In this document: positions 38,322 through 49,100 of the stretch, one piece after another | How positions within the stretch are numbered: the first letter of the stretch is position 1 | Layout of the letters: the number at the start of each line of letters is the position of its first letter | The notes under the pieces: model-generated | Told to the model about the DNA's origin: nothing | Seen by the model: only the letters and a program-made list of their open reading frames with translations | Databases searched by the model: none | DNA from: Clostridium ljungdahlii DSM 13528 | GTDB taxonomy: Bacteria; Bacillota; Clostridia; Clostridiales; Clostridiaceae | DNA: 64,000 nt | NCBI RefSeq assembly: GCF_000143685.1 | Contig: NC_014328.1 | Span: 3,348,001 to 3,412,000 of the forward strand | Reading direction: 5' to 3' | Program-made: the position numbers and the translations under genes

Positions 38322-38376
38322 GTTTATCTGATGGCTTCCTATTGTAACACTCTCACTAAGTAAGATTCATTAATAG
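38322..38376 (+). repeat. structured intergenic repeat, copy R3 (collapsed type II)
   Basis: GTTTATCTGATGG..., CTCTCACTAAGTAAGATTC and ATTAATAG, the same collapsed form as R4. It lies 19 bases upstream of the serA start, in its leader or promoter region. Confidence 0.85.
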
Positions 38377-38468
38377 AAAATAGCTTGACCATTTGTCAGA
38401 TTTATTATTATATTATCAAAATTCAAGCATTTGGGCAACTCTACTATAATACAAATGATGAATTATTT

Positions 38469-38713
38469 ACTCAACTTTCACAGTTTAAAAATATTGCGAA
38501 ACAATTTTCTTAAAGAACAAAGTTCAAAGTTCAAATATCAAATAAAGATAATTTTCTTCCTAACGTCAGAAAATATTAAAATTATAGGTTTCCTGAGACA
38601 CGAGGGAAATCATCTTTATCTGTTCTTTGTTATTTGAACTTTGTTATTTTAAAAAGCTTTGCTTCGCAATTTTTTTATATTAAGTCAAAATTTTATATGT
38701 ACGAAAGTTGAGT
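38469..38713. mobile_element. MITE-like foldback element with 5-bp target duplication
   Basis: 245 bases bounded by exact 11-base terminal inverted repeats ACTCAACTTTC and GAAAGTTGAGT. The element is flanked on both sides by TATTT (38464-38468 and 38714-38718), a 5-bp target duplication. Inside, further inverted pairs (TTGCGAA/TTCGCAA, CAAAGTTCAAAT/ATTTGAACTTTG, ATAAAGAT/ATCTTTAT) let it fold end to end. No transposase frame is present. It is inserted upstream of the alarmone synthetase gene. Confidence 0.85.
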
Positions 38714-38815
38714 TATTTATTTATACTACTATAAATTTAACCTATATTTAAGGTTACAATGTTATCTTTTATATTAGAAATTGAAAATAACTATTTCAGC
38801 AAGGAGGAATACATA

Positions 38816-39466
38816 ATGCAGCAGTCTAAATATGACATTAAATGTAAAACGCTGTCACCTGAACATGAATTCTATAAAGAATCTTATATACTATTAGAAG
38901 GAACAATTATTGAAGTTATCTCCAGATTGGATATTATTCGAAAATACAAAGTAGCAAAGCAATGTAAAGATCCTATTGAACACTGTAAGGCGAGAATTAA
39001 GTCAGCTGAAAGCATGAAAGAAAAGTTGGTGCGAAAAAATTTACCTGTTACGGTAGAAAGTGCTTTAAAGGAAATCCATGATGCAGCTGGGATCCGTGTT
39101 ATCTGTCCATTCTTAGATGATATTTATTGGATTGTAAACATGCTAAAGAACCAGCAGGATATTAAGATTATTAAGGAAAAAGATTATATTCGCAATCCGA
39201 AACCCAATGGCTATCGTAGTTATCATATGATTTTACAAGTACCATTACATCTAGAAAACCGGGTTGAAATGGTGTACTGTGAGATTCAAATACGTACTAT
39301 TGCAATGGATTGTTGGGCAAGTTTAGAGCACCAGTTAAAATACAAAAAAAACATTTCTAATGAGAAGATGATTATTAATGAATTAAAACGGTGTGCAGAT
39401 GAAATTGCTTCAACAGATTTAAATTTGCAGACTATTTCAGATATGATAAATGAAATACAATATTAA
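38816..39466 (+). CDS. small alarmone synthetase, RelQ/YjbM-type (p)ppGpp synthetase
   Basis: 216 residues from the ATG at 38816, seven bases after AAGGAGG; the longer frame from 38759 has no ribosome binding site. The synthetase domain is recognisable by AAGIRVICPFLDD, DYIRNPKPNGYRSYHMILQ and CEIQIRTIAMDCWASLEHQLKY. No HD hydrolase or TGS domain. It makes (p)ppGpp or pGpp from GDP/GTP and ATP. It starts an apparent operon with a response regulator (17-base gap) and a histidine kinase. Confidence 0.9.
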   Translation: MQQSKYDIKCKTLSPEHEFYKESYILLEGTIIEVISRLDIIRKYKVAKQCKDPIEHCKARIKSAESMKEKLVRKNLPVTVESALKEIHDAAGIRVICPFLDDIYWIVNMLKNQQDIKIIKEKDYIRNPKPNGYRSYHMILQVPLHLENRVEMVYCEIQIRTIAMDCWASLEHQLKYKKNISNEKMIINELKRCADEIASTDLNLQTISDMINEIQY

Positions 39467-39483
39467 GATGGAGAAGATATATT

Positions 39484-40158
39484 ATGAGAATTTTACTTGC
39501 GGAAGATGAAAAAGAATTGTCAAATGCATTGGCTGCCATTTTAAAACATAACAATTATTCAGTGGATGCTGTGTATGACGGAGCAGACGCTTTAAAATGT
39601 GGATTATACAAAAGTTATGATGTGATTATCTTAGATATTATGATGCCAAAGATGAATGGACTTGAAGCATTGGGAAATTTAAGGAAAGAAGGAATACATA
39701 CACCGATTTTGATGCTTACTGCAAAGGCTGAGATTGAAGACCGAATTCTTGGACTAAATACAGGAGCAGATGATTATTTGAGCAAACCTTTTGCTATGGG
39801 GGAATTGCTGGCCAGAGTTCATGCTATGACCAGACGGAAAAGTGAATTTGCACCAAGTTTACTTAAAGTAGGAAATATTAGCCTCAACAAAGAAAACTAT
39901 GAATTATCAAGTAAAAAATCCTCTCTAAGACTTGGCAACAAGGAATTTCAGATGCTTGAGATGCTAATGAATAATCCAAAATGTTTGATTTCCACAGAAC
40001 ATTTTATGGAACGAATTTGGGGATATGATGAAGAAGCTGAAATCAATGTGGTATTGGTATACATTTCTTATCTGCGTAAAAAGCTGTCATCTTTAGGTGC
40101 TAATGTAAAAATTAATTCAAGGAGAGATGCCTGCTATACATTGGAGGAGATTAAATGA
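39484..40158 (+). CDS. OmpR/PhoB family response regulator
   Basis: 224 residues. The receiver domain has the DE pair near LLAEDEKE, the phospho-acceptor Asp in YDVIILDIMMPKMNG and the KPF lysine in DDYLSKPFAMGEL. The C-terminal winged helix contains GNKEFQMLEMLMNN and VYISYLRKKL. It follows the alarmone synthetase by 17 bases and overlaps the kinase start by four (ATGA). Confidence 0.93.
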   Translation: MRILLAEDEKELSNALAAILKHNNYSVDAVYDGADALKCGLYKSYDVIILDIMMPKMNGLEALGNLRKEGIHTPILMLTAKAEIEDRILGLNTGADDYLSKPFAMGELLARVHAMTRRKSEFAPSLLKVGNISLNKENYELSSKKSSLRLGNKEFQMLEMLMNNPKCLISTEHFMERIWGYDEEAEINVVLVYISYLRKKLSSLGANVKINSRRDACYTLEEIK

Positions 40159-41384
40159 TTAAAAAATTACAGAGAAAATTCATTATGATTACAATGGGTT
40201 CACTGGCTTTGGTTGTATTCATTCTCCTTGGCTCCATTAATATAGTTAATCTTTATCAGATAGACCGTAAAGTGAATGGTGCCCTTAAAATTCTTTCAGA
40301 AAATCAGGGAAAGTTTCCAATATATAAAAAAGGGAAGCTGCCACCTAATGAGCAAAGATTTGGTTTTCAAATGAATGCAGAAACCCAGTTTGAAACACGA
40401 TATTTTGTAGTACATGTCAATAAAGACGGCAGTATACGGGAAATTGATACAAACCATATTGCTGCTGTTTCTTCAGCCGATGCAGCAGGATATGCCAATA
40501 AGGTACTGGGCAGTGGTAAAACTAGTGGATATAGTGATATCTATAAATATATAGTAGTAAATAAACCGGATGGTCTAATGCTTGTATTCATGGATTGTAG
40601 AAGTCAGATCCAGATAGCTACTTTATTTTTACTAACTTCTTGTGGAGTTGCACTAATAACCCTTTTGCTTGTGTTTATCCTTGTGTCTATTTTTTCTAAA
40701 AAAGCGATTAATCCTATTATTGAAAATATGGAGAAACAAAAGCAATTTATTACTGATGCAGGACATGAGATCAAGACGCCACTTGCCATTATTTCAGCTA
40801 ATGCAGATGTGCTGGAGCTAACTCACGGTAAAAGCGAATGGATTACAAGCACTCGAAATCAAATTTCCCGTCTTGACAAGCTTGTAAAAAATTTACTAAC
40901 ACTTTCAAAGATGGATGAAGGAAATGTTAAATTGGTGTTTACTGATTTTGATTTGAGTGATTCAGTTTTTGAAACAACAGCTCCATTTGGGACTATTGCA
41001 GAGGCACAGAATAAAAAGTTTCTAATGGATATTAAGCCAGGAATAAAATTACATGGTGATGAAGATAGTATCGACCAACTCGTTTCTACTCTTGTGGACA
41101 ATGCTGTAAAATATACTAATGAGAAAGGAACTATCAAAATTTCTTTGTCTACTGCAAAAAAATGCTCAAAACTAGAAGTATATAATACAACCGACGAAAT
41201 TGATAAAGATAACTTAGACAGGCTATTTGACAGATTCTATCGAGTGGACTCCTCAAGATCCAGAGAAACTGGAGGTTATGGAATTGGGCTTTCCATTGCC
41301 AAATCCATTGTACAGGCTCATCATGGAAAGATTTCAGTTAGAAGTGAGGATGGAAAATCCATTTGTTTTACTGTTCTAATCTAA
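40155..41384 (+). CDS. sensor histidine kinase
   Basis: 409 residues. TM1 at about residues 13-32, a small extracellular sensor at about 35-155, TM2 (LFLLTSCGVALITLLLVFIL) at about 158-178. The H-box is ITDAGHEIKTPLAIISAN, the N-box TLVDNAVKYTNEKG, and the G-box TGGYGIGLSIAKSIVQAH. Cognate kinase of the overlapping response regulator. The stimulus is unknown. Confidence 0.93.
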   Translation: MIKKLQRKFIMITMGSLALVVFILLGSINIVNLYQIDRKVNGALKILSENQGKFPIYKKGKLPPNEQRFGFQMNAETQFETRYFVVHVNKDGSIREIDTNHIAAVSSADAAGYANKVLGSGKTSGYSDIYKYIVVNKPDGLMLVFMDCRSQIQIATLFLLTSCGVALITLLLVFILVSIFSKKAINPIIENMEKQKQFITDAGHEIKTPLAIISANADVLELTHGKSEWITSTRNQISRLDKLVKNLLTLSKMDEGNVKLVFTDFDLSDSVFETTAPFGTIAEAQNKKFLMDIKPGIKLHGDEDSIDQLVSTLVDNAVKYTNEKGTIKISLSTAKKCSKLEVYNTTDEIDKDNLDRLFDRFYRVDSSRSRETGGYGIGLSIAKSIVQAHHGKISVRSEDGKSICFTVLI

Positions 41385-41522
41385 TTAAAGTATCTATTAC
41401 TGCTTCTGTAACTTTAAGTCAATGCTTAGAAATAAAAATTTCTACAAAAAACTTTGAAATTATGTATATTATACCTTAAAATTATGTATATAATATATCA
41501 ATCATTTTAGAGGAGCATATCA

Positions 41523-44267
41523 ATGTATGGAATTTTATTCGGTATAAGTTTTATAGTTTCTATAACTTTATTAGCTTTTCTGTATAGAATAAGAAATACT
41601 GTCATGGGAAAATTATTAATCATAAACACTATACTTGTTTCTTTGTGGCTTTTAATGGAGGTACTTAGCTATTATACAGAAATAGAGAAAGCAGATATCT
41701 TATTCCAAAAAATAGAATTTATTAGTACAGTATTTATTTCTCCACTTTACCTGCTAATAATAAATGAATATGCTAATAAAAATAGAAAAAATCTTTACTT
41801 TATTTTATTAATTTTTATTATACCAGCATTATCATTATTGTCTTTAACTTCCAACAGCATACCTTACAAATTTATGTCACATGTTAGTATGTCATATATT
41901 AAAGGTATTCCCATATTGTTGTACGCGCCAAATATTGGATTCTACATTAATCTCATTTATACCTAATGCAGTATTTTAGTAGGATGCTGCATTCTTATGA
42001 TAAAAGCAATAAAGTCTCCCAAATTATACCGCAGGCAAAGTACATTTATTTTTACAGGTGCAATTGTATCTATCGGAATTAACTTTTTATTTATTAGTGC
42101 TAATTTTAAGTCAGTCTTTATAGATGTTACTCCTATTTGCATGCTATTAACATTGATTGTGTTATACTTGGGAATGTTTCATATGCCTAAGTTAGTAATA
42201 GTGCCAATTGCCAGAGATCTTTTAATAGAAAATATTAAGGACATTGTTATTATAGTAGATTCTTCTAACAAAATAATAGATATCAATCCAGCAGGCATCA
42301 AGCTTATAATGTCTTTCAAAAATAAAAAATTTAATATTAAACAAGGTATGAATTTCATAGGAATAAAATTTAATGATCTATTAAAATTTGTACCAGATAT
42401 AAAACATGTTACTACAGTAAGCGATACAAGCAATGAATATACAATTACTTTTAACTTCAACAATAAAACTTTTTACTATAGAGTATATAAATCTTCTATC
42501 TTTGATACAGATAAATCTGAAATTGGCAGATTATTTACCTTTCACAATATAACTAAAATGCAGGAATACACTAATAACCTTAAACAACTAAATGATGAAT
42601 TATTAATTTCATATAGAATAATCGGCACTGCAATGGAAGGTATATTGATGACAGATGCTTCTGGAAACATTATTAAAGTAAATGATTCTTTTCAGAGAGT
42701 ATCTGGGTATAAAAAAGATGATTTAATTGGAAAAAATCCTAGAATACTAAAATCCGGGCGTCATGACAAAACCTTCTACTTAAATATGTGGCACAGTTTA
42801 AGTACTAATGGTTATTGGGAAGGTGAAATCTGGAATAAAAAGAAAAACGGCAAGATATACCCTAAATGGATGTCAATAACCTCTTTAAAAGGATCAGACG
42901 GAGCAGTAGAAAATTATATTTCTATATCTACAGACATCAGTAAAATAAAAAAGACAGAAGATAAACTTCACAGTCTTGCCTATTATGATTTATTAACAGG
43001 AATACCAAATAGAACTCTCTTCTATGAAAGACTTGAAAGATCACTTATAAGGGCTAATGATAACAAAAAAGCAGTAGCTTTACTTTTTATGGATTTAGAT
43101 GGTTTTAAAGTTATAAATGATTCTTTAGGTCATGCAGCTGGAGATTTGCTTCTCAAAGAAGTTGCAGCTCGCATTAAATCTAGTATCCGTAAATCTGACA
43201 CTGTATCAAGGTTAGGAGGGGATGAGTTTACTGTAATACTTGAAAATGTAGACAGCCATGAATATGTACAAGCTGTATCAGAAGTTATTATTGATAAAAT
43301 ACTGCTTCCTTATAGTATACTTGATCGGGAAATAACTTTAGGGGTAAGTATAGGAATAGCATTAGCACCCTATGATGAATCTACTGTTGAAGGATTAATG
43401 AGAAAAGCAGATGCTGCAATGTACGATGCGAAGGAATCTGGAAAAGGAAAATATTCTTTTTCTTCAAAAGAAATTGAGAAGAGAAACCAGGAAATTCTCG
43501 AAATGCAAATAAGGCTCAATGCAGCGCTTCATAACAAGGAATTTATATTATATCTTCAGCCGCAAACTGCATTTGATGGAAATGAATTTAAAATAGTTGG
43601 CGCTGAAGCCCTTATTAGGTGGGAAACAGCAGATGGAAAAATATTTACACCTGATAAATTCATACCTGTATCTGAAAACAATAGAATGATAATACCTATT
43701 GGTAATTGGATATTAGAAGAAATTTTTAAAATTGATAGAATACTAAAAAGCAGTGGTATTAATATTAAATTATCCATTAATGTTTCCTCAAAGCAATTTG
43801 AAAATAACAATTTAGTTTCAAAAATTAAAGAAATTTTCAAAGAGAATAGTCCTCAAAATATTGATTTAGTAATTGAAATAACAGAGAGTTTTTTGATGCA
43901 AAATACTGAGAAAGCAATACAAAACTTGCAGAAAATAAAGGAATTAGGAATCGGTATTTCAATAGATGATTTCGGCACAGGGTTTTCTTCTCTAAGTTAT
44001 TTAACTCGTTTGCCTGCCGACTATTTAAAAATTGATAAATCCTTCATAGACGATATTGCAAATATAAATCACAAGAACATTACCCCAAGTATTATTTCTA
44101 TGGCAAAAACTCTTAATTTAAAAACCGTTGCAGAAGGAGTAGAAACTCAAGAACAAATTAACAGATTGATAGATGAAGGTTGTGATGAACTGCAAGGGTA
44201 TTATTTTAGTAAGCCCCTTATTATCAGTGATTTTATCAAATATATAAAGCAATATAATAAAATTTAA
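41523..44267 (+). pseudogene. 7TM-PAS-GGDEF-EAL cyclic-di-GMP protein split by an in-frame TAA
   Basis: The frame 41523-44267 is continuous except for one TAA at 41964-41966. Before it lie 147 residues of an N-terminal multi-helix membrane domain (HisKA_7TM-like). After it come CSILVGCCILMIKAI, which completes the helix, then PAS domains (VSGYKKDDLIGKNPRILKS), GGDEF (SRLGGDEFTVIL) and EAL (VGAEALIRWET, DDFGTGFSSLSYL, YLKIDKSFID). All catalytic motifs are intact. Translation could restart at ATG 41997 to give 756 residues with a partial membrane domain. Expected activity: c-di-GMP turnover. Confidence 0.85.
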
Positions 44268-44469
44268 TTTTCTCCAAGTTATATAGATTGTTAACCCTAT
44301 AACTTAACTTGTATTCCATATCATAACTAGTTTAGTTTTACAGTTAACTATCTATATATTAACTTAGGACAATTAATATTATACACCACATATAGGTCTA
44401 TTGCAATATTAATAAATAATAGGCTTAAGTATTGTTAATTTTTTAATAATTAAAAGTTTATTATACTAG

Positions 44470-44868
44470 TTTTACAATGCAATACAAATTACTACTGCTG
44501 CCGAGGCAAAAGCAAATGAAATAAAGGTTCCCATGTATATTACTATTGACGATGCTGATGCAAACTTAATTTGAATTAATAGAATGGCTGACGCAATTTT
44601 AGCTAGTGAAAAAATATCACAGGGTAAAGCATATATTGCCGTTGCACTAAAAATGCCAACTAGTAAACTTACATCTCTCGCTCAGCCAGGATCATCTCTA
44701 TATGGTATACAAAATAATAGCAATATAATTATTTTGGGTGGAGGTTTCCCTCTACTACTAAATGGTGAGGTTATTGGTTCTATTGGTGTAAGCGGTGGTT
44801 CTGTTGACCAAGACATGCAAGTAGCTCAAGCTGCTATGGATGTATACAATGCAGAATTGAAAAAATAG
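44470..44868 (+). pseudogene. GlcG/HbpS (DUF336) family protein, truncated and with in-frame TGA
   Basis: The frame reads TTAAEAKANEIKVPMYITID, then DADANLI, a TGA at 44572-44574, then INRMADAILASEKISQGKAY and LAQPGSSLYGI, GEVIGSIGVSGGSVDQD, a clear GlcG/HbpS pattern. The N-terminal 15 or so residues are missing after an upstream TAG. The part after 44584 could be translated alone. Family members bind haem or cobalamin or accompany diol metabolism genes; none are nearby. Confidence 0.8.
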
Positions 44869-45095
44869 TTAAAGAAAATAAAATTTTTAAATACAAGAAA
44901 AGAAGGTAGCAGCCAGCTATCTTCTTTTTCACTTTCAATTAACTTCTTGTTTAGCAAGTATATAATTGTAATAAAGTAAGTTGCTATTATAGATAGTTTT
45001 GTAATTAAAAAAGTTACTGGAGTTTTTTTACTACAGAAAACATAATATTTATGATATGATTGAAAATAATGGACTCTATTTTAGGAGGAAATAAT

Positions 45096-46004
45096 ATGGA
45101 AAAAGTTAATACAAGTAATAAAAGTATTAGTATGAATACATTAATTAACACCATGTCAATATTTGAGACGTTATATGACGTAATTAGGGTAGTAAACCCA
45201 GTAAAAAAACAATTATTAGATTTAAAGTTAAACAAGGTTAATGAATTGGAATCTTCTTGTTATAATCTTTGGAGGATGGGAAAAGTATGTAGTAATTGCG
45301 TTTCTGGTAGAGCTTATAATGAAAAAGAAACTTTTGTAAAAATAGAGTACACTGGCACAAAAGTCTACATGATCACTGCTATACCAGTTGAAGTTGATGA
45401 TTTACCAGTAGTTCTTGAACTTCTCAAGGATGTAACTAAAAGTGGAGTCATAGAAAATATAGAAAATAAAGATAGCGACACTATACGCCATGCAGTAAAT
45501 CATATAAATGAACTAATAGTATTAGATCCTCTTACACAAGTTTTTAATAAACGATTTATATACGAAAGACTTCCAGCTGACATAATAAAGAGTTTATTAA
45601 ACAATAAACCATTGTCATTAATAATGGCAGATATAGATTTTTTTAAGAAAGTAAATGACATTTATGGACATGTAGCTGGAGATGAAGTACTTAAAGTAAT
45701 CGCTTCTATACTTAGTGCTTCTGTTAGAAAAGATGTAGATTGGACAGCCCGTTATGGTGGAGAAGAATTTATAATTTGTTTAAAAAATGCAAGTGAAGAT
45801 ACAGCCGTAAAAGTTGCTGAAAAAATGAGAAAAGCAATAGAAAACACTATAATTAATTATGAAGGTGCCTCTATAAAAGTCACTGCAAGCTTTGGCGTTA
45901 AAACATTATTTAATGAGAACCTTAATGAAGAAGATCTAATAAAAGAAGTAGATAAAAAATTATACGAAGCTAAAAATGCTGGAAGAAACAAGGTAATCGC
46001 ATAA
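45096..46004 (+). CDS. diguanylate cyclase (GGDEF) with Cys-rich N-terminal sensor
   Basis: 302 residues from the ATG at 45096, five bases after TAGGAGGAA. The C-terminal GGDEF domain has DPLTQVFNKRFIYERL, MADIDFFKKVND and the active-site ARYGGEEFIIC. The N-terminal 130 residues are a PAS-like domain with MGKVCSNCVSGRAY, a CxxC that could bind metal or sense redox state. It makes c-di-GMP. No inhibitory RxxD motif is obvious before GGEEF. Confidence 0.88.
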   Translation: MEKVNTSNKSISMNTLINTMSIFETLYDVIRVVNPVKKQLLDLKLNKVNELESSCYNLWRMGKVCSNCVSGRAYNEKETFVKIEYTGTKVYMITAIPVEVDDLPVVLELLKDVTKSGVIENIENKDSDTIRHAVNHINELIVLDPLTQVFNKRFIYERLPADIIKSLLNNKPLSLIMADIDFFKKVNDIYGHVAGDEVLKVIASILSASVRKDVDWTARYGGEEFIICLKNASEDTAVKVAEKMRKAIENTIINYEGASIKVTASFGVKTLFNENLNEEDLIKEVDKKLYEAKNAGRNKVIA

Positions 46005-46094
46005 TGTGATAATTTGTGTGTCATGTATAAATAATTTTATTCTACACATAATATTGTATGAATTCAACATTAGCCTTCTTCGATTAATTTTTTT

Positions 46095-46124
46095 ACCAGG
46101 GATATTTTAAATCCCTGGTTTTTT
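46095..46124 (+). terminator. intrinsic terminator of the diguanylate cyclase gene
   Basis: ACCAGGGAT pairs with ATCCCTGGT (nine bases, seven-base loop), followed by six T. It lies between the convergent cyclase and polC genes. Confidence 0.85.
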
Positions 46125-46133
46125 AATTATCTT

Positions 46134-49100
46134 TTAAATTACATCAAAAAAGCTTATTTGATCACTTTCTGGAAGACCTTTTAAACAGCCAAACTTTTTA
46201 AGTAAATCTACAGCAGAATTTCCAATTTTAGCACGTTTCTTTACATCCTCTATAGAGCTGAATTGCTCTTCTCGTGCTGCACTAAATATACTTTCCGCTG
46301 CGATATTTCCCATGCCAGATATACTATTTATAGGTGGTCTTAAACCATCTTCCTCTACTATAAATTTGGTAGCATGAGATTTATACAAATCAATTGGTAA
46401 GAATTTAAATCCCCTCTCATACATTTCCAGAACTATCTCTAAGTCATCATACATATCCTTATCCTTAGGAGTGGCTTGATTACCCATGATTTGAATTTCT
46501 CTCATCTTTTCTATAACCTTTTCTTTTCCAAATATCATAAATTCACTGTCAAAGGCCTTTGCTCTAATAGTAAAGTATGCTGCATAATAAGCCTTTGGTA
46601 TGTGAACCTTAAACCAGGCTATTCTAAATGCCATCATTACATAAGCTGCAGCATGAGCTTTAGGAAACATATATTTTATCTTTTTACAGGAATCTATGTA
46701 CCATTCCGGTACTTTATGTTCTCTCATTAAAGCTTCATACTCTGCCCATTTTTCAGGCTGCTTCGATACTTTTCCTTTACGTACCAGCTCCATTATCTTA
46801 AATGCACTATTTGGCGGCAGACCTTTTTTGATAAGATAAATCATAATATCATCCCTGGTACATATTGCTTCACTTAATGTAACTATTCCATCATCAATTA
46901 AGTCCTTTGCATTTCCAAGCCACACATCGGTACCATGAGAAAGTCCTGATATACATATTAAATCAGAAAATGCTTTTGGCATTGTATCTACAAGCATTCC
47001 CCTTACAAACTTAGTACCAAATTCAGGAATACCAAAGGTTCCTACCTTAGAATTTATCTGTTCTGGTGTTACTCCTAGAGCTTCTGTAGATGAAAATATA
47101 GACATAGTCTCCTTATCATCCATCGGTATCTCATGGGGATTCACCCCAGTTATATCCTGCAGCATTCTTATAACTGTTGGATCATCGTGTCCAAGTATAT
47201 CAAGCTTCAATAAGTTCTGGTCAATAGAGTGATAATCAAAATGTGTGGTTATAATATCTGAATTAGGATCGTCTGCAGGATGCTGTACAGGGCAAAATTC
47301 AAAGATTTCACGCCCCTTTGGCACAACTATAATTCCTCCCGGATGCTGTCCAGTGGTTCTTTTTATACCTGTACAACCTGCTGAGATTCTTGTTATTTCT
47401 GCCTTGTTTACTGGAATATTCTTTTCATCAAAGTACTTTTTTACGTATCCAAAAGCCGTCTTTTCTGCTATAGTACCTATAGTTCCAGCTTTAAAGGTTG
47501 TGCCTTTTCCAAAAATAACCTCTGTATATTTATGAGCCTTTGCCTGATATTCTCCTGAAAAGTTTAAATCTATATCTGGCTCCTTATCTCCATTGAAGCC
47601 TAAAAAGGTTTCAAAAGGTATATCTATACCATCCTTAGCTAGCTTTTCTCCACAAACAGGACACACTTTATCCGGTAAGTCAAATCCATTTTTAACACCG
47701 TAATCTGAAAAGTCCGAATACTTGCATTTAGGACACCTATAATGAGGTGGCAGAGAATTTACTTCCGTTATACCGGTCATATTTGCTACAAAAGAGGAAC
47801 CAACAGATCCTCTAGAACCTACTAGATAGCCATCTTCATTTGATTTCCATACTAGCTTTTGAGCAATAATATACATTACAGAAAATCCATTTTTTATAAT
47901 AGATTCCAGCTCCCTATCCAATCTGGACTGAACAATTTCTGGCAGTGGATCTCCATACAGTTCATGGGCCTTCTTATAAGCAATGTCCTTAATAGTCTGT
48001 TCACAGCCATCTATATGTGGTGGACATTTCTCCGGTGAAATAGGACTAATTGGCTCACACATATCTGATATCTTATTGGTATTTGTAACTACCACCTCAT
48101 AGGCCTTTTCTTTTCCCAAATAAGAAAATTCCTCAAGCATCTCCTCTGTAGTTTTTAAATACAATGGAGCCTGATTATCTGCATCCTTAAATCCCTGTCC
48201 TGCTTCCAGTATACGTCTGTATATCTCATCCTCCGGGTCCATGAAGTGAACATCTCCTGTAGCAACTACAAGTTTATTTAACTTTTCTCCCAGGGCTACA
48301 ATTTTTTTATTAATTTCCTCTAGATATTCTTTACCAGGTACCTGCTCTGTCCTTACTAAATAATCATTATTTCCTAGAGGCTGAATCTCCAAATAATCGT
48401 ATCCTTTTGCTAATTCTTCAATTTCCTCATCGGATTTTCCAAGTAGTATTGCTTGATACAGTTCACCTTCACTACAGGCACTACCAAGAATTAAGCCCTC
48501 AGAATATTTTTTATACAAACTCTTTAATATACGAGGTTTTTTATAAAAATAATCCAAATGAGAATAAGATACCAGCTTATATAAATTCTTTAATCCCACA
48601 TAATCCTTTGCTAGTATTATTGCATGATAAGTTTTAAGCTTTTTATACTCTTCCTTTTTAGCTGCCTCATCACGGCCATATATATCTATATCTTTAAGGT
48701 TTTCTGCTCCCCTTTCTTTTAGCTTTTCAAGCATTACATTAAACACCTTAACAGTAGTTGCCACATCATCCAAAGCTCTATGGGCAACTTCCACCTTTAT
48801 ACCAAGGTTTTTAGCAATTCTCCCTAATTTATAGGTTTTAAAATCAGGGAAGACCTCCTGTGCTAAGGACAAAGTATCTACATATGTAAAATCAAAGTCA
48901 CACCCTAAAATTTTGGCATTATGCTTTAAAAATCCCACATCAAATTCAGCATTATGTGCAACCAAAACACTATCCTTTATAAAATCTAGCATTTTAGGAA
49001 ATACCTGCTCTATGGTTTCTGCATTTCTTACCATATCATCAGTTATATTTGTAACCTCTACAACTCTTAATGGAATTGGCTTTTCAGGGTTTACAAAAGT

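Noticed and set aside
38431..38637. Plus-strand 68-codon open frame
   Set aside because: It lies wholly inside the foldback MITE; its sequence is explained by inverted repeats.
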